The notes below the pieces were generated by a model. The model saw only the letters and a program-made list of their open reading frames with translations, searched no databases and was not told the origin of the DNA. A stretch of 50,088 bases of DNA from Sphingomonas sp. AR_OL41 (GTDB lineage Bacteria > Pseudomonadota > Alphaproteobacteria > Sphingomonadales > Sphingomonadaceae), in the NCBI RefSeq assembly GCF_029911635.1, contig NZ_JARYTI010000035.1, positions 1 to 50,088 of the forward strand, read 5' to 3'. Shown here in pieces: positions 32,589-40,145 of the stretch; within the stretch, counting starts at the first letter, position 1; the number at the start of each line of letters is the position of its first letter. Both the position numbers and the translations under genes were made by a program.

Positions 32589-33901
32589 GCGACGAGGATC
32601 GTCCGCGCGGCCGCGCCGTGCCGAGCGGGCGGCTGGCGCGCTTCGGCCAGTTCGGGCGGATCGCCGGTGGCGTCGCGGGCGGGATGGTCGCCGAGGCCGG
32701 GCGGCGGATCGTCGCGGGCGAACGGCCAAGGCTGCGCGACATGATGCTGACGCCGGGCAATGTCGCGCGCGTCACCGAGCGGCTGTCGCACCTGCGCGGC
32801 GCGGCGATGAAGCTCGGCCAGATGATCTCGATGGATTCGGGCGACTTCCTCCCCGCCGAGCTGAGCGAGATCATGGGCCGGCTGCGCGAGGATGCGCACC
32901 ACATGCCCCCCGCCCAGCTCGACCGCGTGCTGGTGCGTGAATGGGGCACCGACTGGCGGACGAAGCTGTCGGCGTTCGACGCCCGGCCGATCGCCGCCGC
33001 CTCGATCGGCCAGGTCCACCGCGCGCGGACGCGCGACGGGCGCGAGCTGGCGATCAAGGTGCAATATCCCGGGGTGCGCGAGAGCATCGAGGCCGATGTC
33101 GACAATGTCGCCAGCCTGTTGCGCCTGTCGGGCCTGCTGCCGCGCGAGCTCGATATCGCGCCGCTGCTCGCCGAGGCCAAGCGGCAGCTGCGCGAGGAGG
33201 CCGATTATGACCGCGAGGGGGAGCAGATGACGCGCTTCGGCGCGCTCGTTGCCGATACGCCCGGGCTGGTCGTGCCGGTGCTCGAGCCGGCCCTGACCAC
33301 TGACAATATCCTGGCGATGAGCTTCGTCGCGGGCGACCCGATCGAGCGCCTCGAATCCGCCCCGCAGGCCACAAGAAACGCCGCCATGCAGACACTTGTC
33401 GCGCTCGTGCTGCGCGAGCTGTTCAGCTTCGGCTGGATGCAGACCGACCCGAATTTCGGCAATTTCCGCTACCAGCCCGAGACCGGGCGGCTGGTGCTGC
33501 TCGACTTCGGCGCGGTGCGCGCGATCGACCCTGCGACGAGCGAGGGGTATCGCCGCCTGATCCGCGCGGCGCTGGCCGGGGACCGCGACGAAGTACGCGC
33601 GGCGGCGCAGGCGGCGGGGTTCATCGGCGAAGGTGTCGTCGGGCGCCACCGGGCGAAGATCGACGCGATGATCGACGTGATCATTGGAGAACTGCAACGC
33701 CCCGGCCCGTTCGATTTCGGCGACCGCGCCTTTGTCGGCGTGCTGCGCGAACAGGGCTTCGAGATCGCCGCCGACCGGGCGAGCTGGCACATCCCGCCGG
33801 TCGACCTGCTGTTCGTCCAGCGCAAGATCAGCGGCACCGCGCTGCTGGCCGCGCGGTTGAAGGCGCAGGTCGATGTGCGCGCGATGATCGCCGGGCTTTA
33901 G
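32585..33901 (+). CDS. ABC1/UbiB-family atypical kinase
   Basis: 438 residues. Visible are the KxGQ motif (MKLGQMISMDSGDFLP), the nucleotide-loop replacement AAASIGQVHRARTRDGRELAIKVQYP, the E of IEADVDNV, and a catalytic segment QTDPNFGNF with LLDFGAVRA. UbiB/COQ8-type proteins support ubiquinone and other isoprenoid pathways by ATPase activity. This member lacks the C-terminal TM helices of UbiB, so it is a soluble ABC1 relative. GTG 32585 overlaps the DUF427 stop (GTGA). The end meets the convergent FAD oxidoreductase gene in a shared TTAG. Confidence 0.9.
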   Translation: MSDEDRPRGRAVPSGRLARFGQFGRIAGGVAGGMVAEAGRRIVAGERPRLRDMMLTPGNVARVTERLSHLRGAAMKLGQMISMDSGDFLPAELSEIMGRLREDAHHMPPAQLDRVLVREWGTDWRTKLSAFDARPIAAASIGQVHRARTRDGRELAIKVQYPGVRESIEADVDNVASLLRLSGLLPRELDIAPLLAEAKRQLREEADYDREGEQMTRFGALVADTPGLVVPVLEPALTTDNILAMSFVAGDPIERLESAPQATRNAAMQTLVALVLRELFSFGWMQTDPNFGNFRYQPETGRLVLLDFGAVRAIDPATSEGYRRLIRAALAGDRDEVRAAAQAAGFIGEGVVGRHRAKIDAMIDVIIGELQRPGPFDFGDRAFVGVLREQGFEIAADRASWHIPPVDLLFVQRKISGTALLAARLKAQVDVRAMIAGL

Positions 33902-34884
33902 GCGACCGCCAGCGCAGCGTCGCGGACCGCCGCGCCGAGCGCCGTGCCCGACAGCCAGGCGCTCTCGACGCGCGGGCCGAGCAGCCAGTCGCCGCACGCA
34001 CCCACGCCGAGCCGCGCATTCCACAACGCACCCTCGCCGATCCCGGCCGACATGGCATAGCGCCAGCGGTGCGCGGTCGCCTCGATCGGCGGGGGGAGAT
34101 CGTAGCCCAGCGCCTCGGCCAGCGCGTCGAGCAGCAGGCGCTGCACCACGGGGGCTTCGTCCTCGAGATGCTGCGCCGACCAGGCGCCGTTGCCCTGCAC
34201 GACCCACGCCTCGACGCCGCCGCGGCCGGGCTTGGCGCTGTCGCGCGCCGCCCAGCCTATGGGCCCGCAATCGCGCAGGATCGTCAGCGCGGTGGTGAGC
34301 GGCGCGGCGAAGGCGTACATCGCGGTCCAGCAGGGTTGCGAGCGCGCCATCAGCGCACAGCGCGCCATGGCGAGGTCGACCGGGCCGAGCAACGTCGCCG
34401 CCTGCTCGGCGGGCACCGCGACGATCACGGCGTCGAAGGTCTCGGCCGGAAGATCCTGGCCGATCAGCCGCCAGCCGCGCCCGGCCCGCGCGATGCCCTG
34501 CACCATCACGCCGAAATGCGCGTCGTGGCGCTCTGCCATGGCGCGGACCACGGCGTTCATCGCCGGCACGCCGACCCAGGCATCATGGCCGGCGACCGGC
34601 CAGGGCTGGGCGAGGTCGCGTGCCGCCCAATCGGCCACCGCGGCCTGAAAGGCGGGGTCGCGCACGGTGAAATATTGCGCGCCGTGATCGAAGCTCGCCT
34701 CGCCGATCGGCGTTGCGAGGCGCCGCGTCGACATGCGCCCGCCGGCGCCGCGCGCCTTGTCGAACAGCGTCACCCCGTGCCCCTGCGCAACCAGCGCGTC
34801 GGCGCAGGCGAGCCCGGCCATGCCGGCCCCGACGATCGCGAAGCGCAAGGGGGCGGGCGGCTGCATCGCCGCTGCGACGTTCAT
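33898..34884 (-). CDS. NAD(P)/FAD-dependent oxidoreductase (renalase/amine-oxidase-like)
   Basis: 328 residues. The dinucleotide-binding N-terminus is FAIVGAGMAGLACADAL, with E/D-binding LFDKARGAGGRMSTRR; a FDHGAQYFTVRDPAF segment typical of renalase-like proteins follows, and the C-terminus has the FAD-closing LGVGACGDWLLGPRVESAWLSG. The substrate is unknown; relatives oxidise NAD(P)H isomers or amines. It is co-transcribed with folE (ATGA overlap at 34881-34884). Start ATG 34884; MQPPAP six codons in is an alternative. Confidence 0.9.
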   Translation of the reverse strand: MNVAAAMQPPAPLRFAIVGAGMAGLACADALVAQGHGVTLFDKARGAGGRMSTRRLATPIGEASFDHGAQYFTVRDPAFQAAVADWAARDLAQPWPVAGHDAWVGVPAMNAVVRAMAERHDAHFGVMVQGIARAGRGWRLIGQDLPAETFDAVIVAVPAEQAATLLGPVDLAMARCALMARSQPCWTAMYAFAAPLTTALTILRDCGPIGWAARDSAKPGRGGVEAWVVQGNGAWSAQHLEDEAPVVQRLLLDALAEALGYDLPPPIEATAHRWRYAMSAGIGEGALWNARLGVGACGDWLLGPRVESAWLSGTALGAAVRDAALAVA

Positions 34885-35480
34885 CGGCCCATCAACGCGA
34901 GGACTTCCCTGCGGCTGGCGGCGTCGTCGCGGAAGCAGCCGAGCATGCGGCTGGTGACCATGCCGACCCCGGGGGTGCGCACGCCGCGCCCGGTCATGCA
35001 GCCATGCTGCGCGTCGATCACCACCGCCACGCCGCGCGGCGCGAGTTCGGACCAGATGCAGTCGGCGACCTGCGCGGTCAGCCGCTCCTGCACCTGCAGC
35101 CGGCGCGCGAAACCGTGCAGCACGCGCGCGAGCTTGGAGATGCCGACGACGCGATCACGCGGCAGATAGGCGATCGAGGCGGTGCCGGTGATCGGTGCGA
35201 GATGATGCTCGCAATGCGACTGGAAGGGGATGTCGCGCAGCACGACGATCTCGTCGTAACCGCCGACCTCCTCGAAGGTGCGCGCCAGGTGCGCGCCGGG
35301 ATCTTCCTGATAGCCGCTGCAATATTCCAGCCACGCCCGCGCCGCGCGCGCCGGGGTTTCGGCCAGGCCCTCGCGATCCGGATCCTCGCCGACAAAGCCG
35401 AGCAGCGCGCGGAACGCGGCCTCGATCTCGGGCGGCACGGGCGGCCTTGTGCTCGCTGCGACTTGCAGTGCGGGGGACAT
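34881..35480 (-). CDS. folE: GTP cyclohydrolase I
   Basis: 199 residues. Landmarks: EGLAETPARAARAWLEYCSG, VVLRDIPFQSHCEHHLAPI with the zinc Cys and the active-site His pair, GISKLARVLHGFARRLQVQERL, and QHGCMTGRGVRTPG with the second zinc Cys. It converts GTP to dihydroneopterin triphosphate, the first step of folate and pterin synthesis. The chosen start ATG 35480 (SPALQVAAS) gives the usual length; the frame is open to 35654. It is divergent from the LOV-HTH gene and translated with the FAD oxidoreductase. Confidence 0.95.
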   Translation of the reverse strand: MSPALQVAASTRPPVPPEIEAAFRALLGFVGEDPDREGLAETPARAARAWLEYCSGYQEDPGAHLARTFEEVGGYDEIVVLRDIPFQSHCEHHLAPITGTASIAYLPRDRVVGISKLARVLHGFARRLQVQERLTAQVADCIWSELAPRGVAVVIDAQHGCMTGRGVRTPGVGMVTSRMLGCFRDDAASRREVLALMGR

Positions 35481-35647
35481 ATAGTTCACGATGATGCCGT
35501 CTTTCCCAGGTGCCGTACGCAATGAGCGCTCGCGAACGCGCGATGACGTTCCTATGGTCGAAATCTGGGGGGACGGGGGCCAACCGCCAAGCAGCACGAA
35601 AGGGCACTCAAGGCGGCGCCCCGACTGGCCTAATGAGGATGTCGTCA

Positions 35648-36238
35648 ATGTCACTGTCCAGCATGATCCAGTCGAGCGCGGTCGCCGCCGTCATCAGCAA
35701 TCCGCGATTGGCCGATAACCCGATCATCGACTGCAACGAGGCGTTCGTGCAGCTGACCGGTTACGAGCGCGACGAGATCATCGGGCGCAATTGCCGCTTC
35801 CTGCGCGGCGCCGATACCGAGGATGCGCTGTCCCAGGAACTGCGCGAGGGGATTGCCGCGCACCGCCCGACGATGGTCGAGATCCTCAACTACAAGAAGG
35901 ACGGCACCCGTTTCCGCAACGCCGTGCTGGTCGCGCCGATCTTCGGGGCGACGGGCGAGCTGGAATATTTCCTCGGCTCGCAGGTCGAGGTCGCCGGCGA
36001 CGAGGCCGCCGCGGGCGACAACCGGCGCAAGGCCGCCGCCGAGCGGATCGCCTCGCTGACGCCGCGCCAGCGCGAGATCGTCGTGCATATCGCGGCGGGC
36101 AAGCTCAACAAGCAGATCGCCTATGAACTGGGCCTCAACGAACGCACGGTGAAGATGCACCGCTCGACCGTGATCCGCGTGCTGGGGCTGCGCACCACCG
36201 CCGACATCATCCGGCTGGCGATCGAGGCGGGGTATTGA
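35648..36238 (+). CDS. LOV-HTH blue-light photoreceptor transcription factor (EL222-like)
   Basis: About 196 residues. The LOV/PAS domain shows the flavin-binding signature GRNCRFLRG with the adduct-forming Cys49, LVAPIFGATGELEYFLGSQ and EILNYKKDGTRFRNAV. A linker leads to a LuxR/GerE helix-turn-helix (LTPRQREIVVHIAAGKLNKQ and ELGLNERTVKMHRSTVIRVL). This is the architecture of EL222: light makes a Cys-flavin adduct, releases the HTH, and the dimer binds DNA. All expected residues are present. ATG 35648 has a GAGG nine bases upstream; in-frame ATGs at 35633 and 35639 are alternatives. It is divergent from folE by 167 bases. Confidence 0.93.
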   Translation: MSLSSMIQSSAVAAVISNPRLADNPIIDCNEAFVQLTGYERDEIIGRNCRFLRGADTEDALSQELREGIAAHRPTMVEILNYKKDGTRFRNAVLVAPIFGATGELEYFLGSQVEVAGDEAAAGDNRRKAAAERIASLTPRQREIVVHIAAGKLNKQIAYELGLNERTVKMHRSTVIRVLGLRTTADIIRLAIEAGY

Positions 36239-36716
36239 GCGGGCGCTGCGTGTGGTGCTGATGCCGGGCGCTTGAGGGCGGCGGCGGACGACGCGTGATG
36301 TGCTGCGCCGGGGCGGGGGGTGGCCTCTGTTCCGCTCTGTTATTCGCCGTAAATTTTTTGCGCCGGGTTTGTGCGGCTTTTTCTCGAAAATAGCTTATGA
36401 TTATCAGATAGATAATTGGCCTCTCCCTGTTTCTGGCAAACAAGAGGAAACAAGAGAATATCAAGAAGCGTAACAGCGGCGGAACAAGGGGGCGTAACAG
36501 GAGCCCGCGCCGGCGGATTTTCCGCCAGGTTGGCTGCGCATTTCGATGCCGATCAACGATGCGAAAGAGCGGGCGCGCGCCGCGGGACGGAGCGCGCCGG
36601 GTTTGCGGTATGGTCGGGTTGTGGGGGAAGTTGAATCGGGGTGTGCGGGGAAGGGGGCTGGTACGGTCCCAATTCGCTAGTTCAAGCCGCCCAAACCGAG
36701 ATACCGAAGCAATCAG
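36239..36716. other. 478-base gene-poor region
   Basis: No convincing gene. The first third is less GC-rich than its surroundings and holds the inverted repeat ATTATC-N5-GATAAT (36400-36416), next to TTTTTTG and TTTTTCTCG tracts. Further along, GCGTAACAG occurs twice. A 72-residue open frame (36416-36634) lacks a ribosome site and reads as low-complexity Arg/Gly, so it is not annotated. Confidence 0.5.
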
Positions 36717-37154
36717 CTACTCATGCCGACCTGTCTGATGTCCTAGCAGTTGGCGTTTGTCGACGGGTTGAAGCTGCCGCATTGCAAGGTCGACTTGGTT
36801 AAGAACGGTGTTGTAGCTGTAGTCGACCAGAGCCAGCGCAGCCTCTGTCCCGTTTTCCTCCATGTCGATCAGGCGCCTTGGCCAGCTTTCCTCGTTGAAG
36901 AGTGATCGCGCGGCGATCAGGACGGCGCGGATAAGACTAGGTTTGATGTGTCTTCTTCGCACGCATTGCGGCCGCACTTCAACAAGGATGAAGCGGCGGC
37001 GCTCGTACGGAAATTCAAAGATCGCCTCGAATCTAAATAAACTGGTGCGGCTTTGGACCGCAGAAGCGCTATCGCCGAGGGTCCCAAGCATTCCCGCGCC
37101 ATCAGCCAACGAACGCCGGTACCGACCATGACGATCCAAACCGCCGCGCACCAA
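36717..37154 (-). CDS. Doubtful hypothetical ORF, possibly foreign or decayed
   Basis: An open frame of 145 codons. The first 40 residues are Arg/Gly-rich and unconvincing, but the remainder looks protein-like: FRFEAIFEFPYERRRFILVE, RAVLIAARSLFNEESWPRRL and LVDYSYNTVLNQVDLAMRQL. It could start at an internal Met near 37091. Base composition is less GC-rich and codon use differs from neighbours, suggesting transfer or a decaying gene. No family is recognised, no ribosome site is clear, and a competing frame (36917-37189) overlaps. Confidence 0.35.
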   Translation of the reverse strand: MVRGGLDRHGRYRRSLADGAGMLGTLGDSASAVQSRTSLFRFEAIFEFPYERRRFILVEVRPQCVRRRHIKPSLIRAVLIAARSLFNEESWPRRLIDMEENGTEAALALVDYSYNTVLNQVDLAMRQLQPVDKRQLLGHQTGRHE

Positions 37155-37171
37155 GTCCGCCCACCCCGGCC

Positions 37172-37200
37172 TTGACCCAACCCCCGCACATGGTGGTTAT
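37172..37200 (+). promoter_or_regulatory. Promoter of the secreted esterase
   Basis: TTGACC and GGTTAT with a 17-base spacer. The same pair with the same spacer lies before the DUF885 gene, which supports function. The start of transcription would be about 37207, leaving a leader of roughly 24 bases to ATG 37231. Confidence 0.6.
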
Positions 37201-37290
37201 GGCACCACCATGACCTTTGAGGCGGAAACCATGCGTCGCCTGTTGTTTGCCGCCATTCTTGCCACCGCGGTCGTACCCGCGATGGCGGCG
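37172..37290 (+). repeat. Promoter-leader-signal peptide module, copy 1
   Basis: This segment matches 38310-38428 without gaps at 103 of 119 positions. It holds TTGACC (37172-37177), a 17-base spacer, GGTTAT (37195-37200), a 30-base leader with GAGGCGGAA and the first 20 codons of the esterase. The likeness continues weakly upstream to a GATCC near 37131. After the signal peptide the two genes are unrelated. Confidence 0.85.
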
Positions 37291-38229
37291 GCCATGCTGA
37301 CTATGTCGTCGCCCGTGTCAGCCAAGGATGCGCCAACCCTGGGCCAGCCCGCCCGGACAACACTGCGGGGACAGCTCGTCGGCCCGTTCGAGCTACAGTC
37401 ACATATCTATCCGGGGACGGTGCGGCGCTACTGGGTGTACGTGCCGGCAGCCTATGATCCGGCAAATCCACCGAACCTGCTGCTGTTCCAGGACGGGCAG
37501 CGGGCGACGAATCCTGCGGGATCGTTGCGGGTTCCCGCGGTGCTCGACACGCTTATCGAGCAAGGTGCCATTCCGCCGACGCTCGGCATTTTCGTCACAC
37601 CGGGCCACCGTGCGGCGCATTACCCCGACACGCTGGGCATGGGCAATCCGGATCATCGGGCAGAGGAATATGATGCCCTCTCCGACGACCATGCTCGTAT
37701 GACGCTGGACGAGTTGCTGCCCGAAGTCGCGAAACGATGGCGGTTCGCTGCGGATCCCAAGAGGCGCGCGATCGGCGGCACTTCGAGCGGTGCTATCGCG
37801 TCCTGGACGGTTGCCTGGCGACATCCCGAGGCGTTCGGTAACGTCATCAGCTTTATCGGCAGCTATACCTCGATCGGCCTGAAATTCGGCGCGGACGGCA
37901 CGCCGCTCACGTTTGGCGGCGACACCTATCCCGGGGTCATCCGCAAAAGCCCGATCCGACCGCTGCGCATCTTCCTGCAAGATGGAACCGCCGACCTCGA
38001 CAACGAGCATGGTAACTGGTTTCTGGCCAACCAGCAGATGTTGAAGAGCCTCGAATGGGCCAACGCCCATGCTGACGCGGAGCGACGGCCAGGACCGCGC
38101 TATGACATAAACCATGCCTGGACCAATGGTGGCCACTCGGACGCAGATGGGGCGGCGATCCTGCCCGAGGTGCTACGATGGATATGGCGCGATCAGCGTT
38201 CGGCAGATGGCGGTGCGTCTGGTTCTTGA
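37231..38229 (+). CDS. Secreted esterase of the enterochelin-esterase / esterase D superfamily
   Basis: 332 residues. A signal peptide (RRLLFAAILATAVVPAMAA) precedes an alpha/beta hydrolase: strand VRRYWVYVPAAYDPANPPNL, LLFQDGQR oxyanion region, TPGHRAAHYPDTLGMGNPD, the nucleophile elbow IGGTSSGAIAS (Ser185), acid in LQDGTADLDNEHG and a His in the C-terminal TNGGHSDADG. Relatives hydrolyse siderophore or sugar esters; the substrate is unknown. ATG 37231 has a GAGGCGG site; an in-frame ATG at 37210 lies almost at the predicted transcription start. Coding GC looks lower than in neighbours. Its promoter and signal peptide duplicate those of the next gene. Confidence 0.88.
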   Translation: MRRLLFAAILATAVVPAMAAAMLTMSSPVSAKDAPTLGQPARTTLRGQLVGPFELQSHIYPGTVRRYWVYVPAAYDPANPPNLLLFQDGQRATNPAGSLRVPAVLDTLIEQGAIPPTLGIFVTPGHRAAHYPDTLGMGNPDHRAEEYDALSDDHARMTLDELLPEVAKRWRFAADPKRRAIGGTSSGAIASWTVAWRHPEAFGNVISFIGSYTSIGLKFGADGTPLTFGGDTYPGVIRKSPIRPLRIFLQDGTADLDNEHGNWFLANQQMLKSLEWANAHADAERRPGPRYDINHAWTNGGHSDADGAAILPEVLRWIWRDQRSADGGASGS

Positions 38230-38309
38230 ACTCCATCGGCGCCCTTCAGCTCGACCAAAGCGATCCGCGCCGCCGCGCCGCAATTCCGACGTACCACCAC
38301 CGCGCACCC

Positions 38310-38338
38310 TTGACCGAATCCCCGCGCATGGTGGTTAT
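38310..38338 (+). promoter_or_regulatory. Promoter of the DUF885 metallopeptidase gene
   Basis: TTGACC, 17 bases, GGTTAT, exactly as before the esterase gene. The leader to ATG 38369 would be about 24 bases. Confidence 0.6.
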
Positions 38339-38428
38339 GTCGCCACCATGACCTTCAAGGGGGAAACCATGCGTCGCCTGTTGCTTGCCGCCATGCTCGC
38401 CACCACCGCCATCCCCGCGATGGCGGCG
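38310..38428 (+). repeat. Promoter-leader-signal peptide module, copy 2
   Basis: The counterpart of 37172-37290: TTGACC (38310-38315), 17-base spacer, GGTTAT (38333-38338), leader with AAGGGGGAA, then the first 20 codons of the DUF885 gene. The differences include silent and conservative changes in the signal peptide, so the copies have been separate for some time. Confidence 0.85.
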
Positions 38429-40120
38429 CCGGCCGATGACCTCCACGCGGTGATCGCCGACCATTGGGCGTGGTTCCTGAAGTCCAACCCGATCTACGCC
38501 ACCGCGCTGGGCGTGCATGATTATGACGACCAGGTCGGCGATATCAGCCTGGCCGAGGCCGATCGGCAGGCGGCGCAGGCGGCGCTGTTCGTCAAGCGGC
38601 TCGATGCGATCCCGGCGGCGGCGCTGTCGCCGGCGGACCGCACCAACCAGGCGATCCTGCGGCGCATTCTCGCCGAGCAGGTCGAGGCAAACGGCTTTGG
38701 CGAGCGGACGATGACGCTGTCGACGCTGGGCAGCTGGTTTCAGGGCTTTGCCGGGCTCGCCGACAGCGTGCCGCTGCGCAGCAAGGCCGATTTCGAGAGT
38801 TATCTCACGCGGCTCGCGCTGTTCCCGAAGTTCAACGCGCAGGCGCTCGACATCACGCGCCAGGCGGTCGCCGGGGGCTATACCCAGCCCTGTGTCAGCC
38901 TGACGGGGTTCGAGAAGACGATCACCGGGGTGATCACCGACAAGGCGGAAGACTCACGCTTCTATGCGCCGTTCAAGGGCGCGCGTCCGTCCAGCATCGG
39001 CGAGGGCGAATGGGCCGCGATGCAGGCGCGGGCGAAGACGCTGATCACCGCCACACTCAACCCCGAATATCGCAAGATCGACGATTATTACCGCACCTCC
39101 TATCTGCCGAAATGCCGCAAGACCTTCGGTGCGGCGGGACTGCCCGACGGCGCGAAATATTATGCCTTCATGGTGCGCCAGCAGACCACCACCGACCTGA
39201 CGCCGGCGCAGATCCACCAGATCGGGCTGGACGAGGTGACGCGGATCCGCGGCGAGATGGACGTTGTGGCGCGCAAGGCGGGTTATGCCAGCCGCGCCGC
39301 CTTCATCCAGGCGCTGCGCACCGACCCGAAATATTATCCGCGCAGCGCGAGCGAGCTGATGGGCGCCGCCGCGCTGCAGGCCAAGATCAACGACGGCAAG
39401 ATGCCGACCCTGTTCGGGACCTTGCCGCGTCTGCCGTACGGCGTGCGCGCCATTCCGGCCGAGACCGCGGAGGGCAGCACGACGGCCTATTACATGCCGG
39501 GCTCGCCGCCGGCCGGGATCGCCGGGACCTATTATGTCAACACCTCGAAGCTCGACCAGCGGCCGCTCTACGAACTCGCCGCGCTGACCGCGCACGAGGC
39601 GGTGCCGGGGCATCACAACCAGATCGCGCTGCAGCAGGAAATGAGCCTGCCCGATTTCCGCAAATATGCCGCGCAGTTCACCGCCTTTGTCGAGGGCTGG
39701 GGGCTCTATTCGGAGCATCTCGGGATCGAGATGGGCATTTACGACACGCCCGAAAAGGACATGGGGCGGCTGTCCTACGAGATGTGGCGCGCGTGCCGGC
39801 TGGTGGTCGATACCGGGCTGCACGCGCAGGGCTGGACCAAGGACCAGGCGGTGGCGTTCATGAAGGATAATACCGCGCTGACCGACGCCAATATCGATGC
39901 CGAGGTCAACCGCTATATCAGCAACCCGGGCCAGGCGCTGGCCTACAAGCTGGGCGAGCTGAAGATATTGTCGCTGCGCCACAAGGCGGAAAGTTCGCTG
40001 GGCGCGAAGTTCGACGTGCGGCGCTTCCACGATGCCGTGCTCGGCCAGGGCGCGGTGCCGCTCGACGTGCTCGAGGCGCAGATCGACGAGTGGATCAAGC
40101 GCGAGCAGGCGGCGGGGTGA
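38369..40120 (+). CDS. Secreted DUF885 family metallopeptidase
   Basis: 583 residues. A signal peptide (RRLLLAAMLATTAIPAMAA) leads into a mainly helical DUF885 domain starting LHAVIADHWAWFLKSNP. The zinc motif is HEAVPGHH at residues 409-416, with a downstream EGWGLYSEHLG supplying the third ligand, in gluzincin style. The C-terminus has NPGQALAYKLGELKI, typical of the family. The catalytic residues are intact, so periplasmic peptidase activity is expected; the substrate is unknown. ATG 38369 is chosen for its AAGGGGGA site; an in-frame ATG at 38348 exists, as in the esterase gene. Confidence 0.93.
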   Translation: MRRLLLAAMLATTAIPAMAAPADDLHAVIADHWAWFLKSNPIYATALGVHDYDDQVGDISLAEADRQAAQAALFVKRLDAIPAAALSPADRTNQAILRRILAEQVEANGFGERTMTLSTLGSWFQGFAGLADSVPLRSKADFESYLTRLALFPKFNAQALDITRQAVAGGYTQPCVSLTGFEKTITGVITDKAEDSRFYAPFKGARPSSIGEGEWAAMQARAKTLITATLNPEYRKIDDYYRTSYLPKCRKTFGAAGLPDGAKYYAFMVRQQTTTDLTPAQIHQIGLDEVTRIRGEMDVVARKAGYASRAAFIQALRTDPKYYPRSASELMGAAALQAKINDGKMPTLFGTLPRLPYGVRAIPAETAEGSTTAYYMPGSPPAGIAGTYYVNTSKLDQRPLYELAALTAHEAVPGHHNQIALQQEMSLPDFRKYAAQFTAFVEGWGLYSEHLGIEMGIYDTPEKDMGRLSYEMWRACRLVVDTGLHAQGWTKDQAVAFMKDNTALTDANIDAEVNRYISNPGQALAYKLGELKILSLRHKAESSLGAKFDVRRFHDAVLGQGAVPLDVLEAQIDEWIKREQAAG

Positions 40121-40145
40121 TGGCGGGCGCGGCGGAAGGCGTGTC

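Noticed and set aside
36917..37189. A second minus-strand ORF (90 codons) overlapping the doubtful hypothetical gene
   Set aside because: No ribosome site, no family likeness, and the competing frame reads more like protein.
40121..40145. Cobalamin riboswitch upstream of eutB
   Set aside because: Only 25 bases separate eutB from the previous stop, too short for the element, and no such fold is apparent in the coding region before it.
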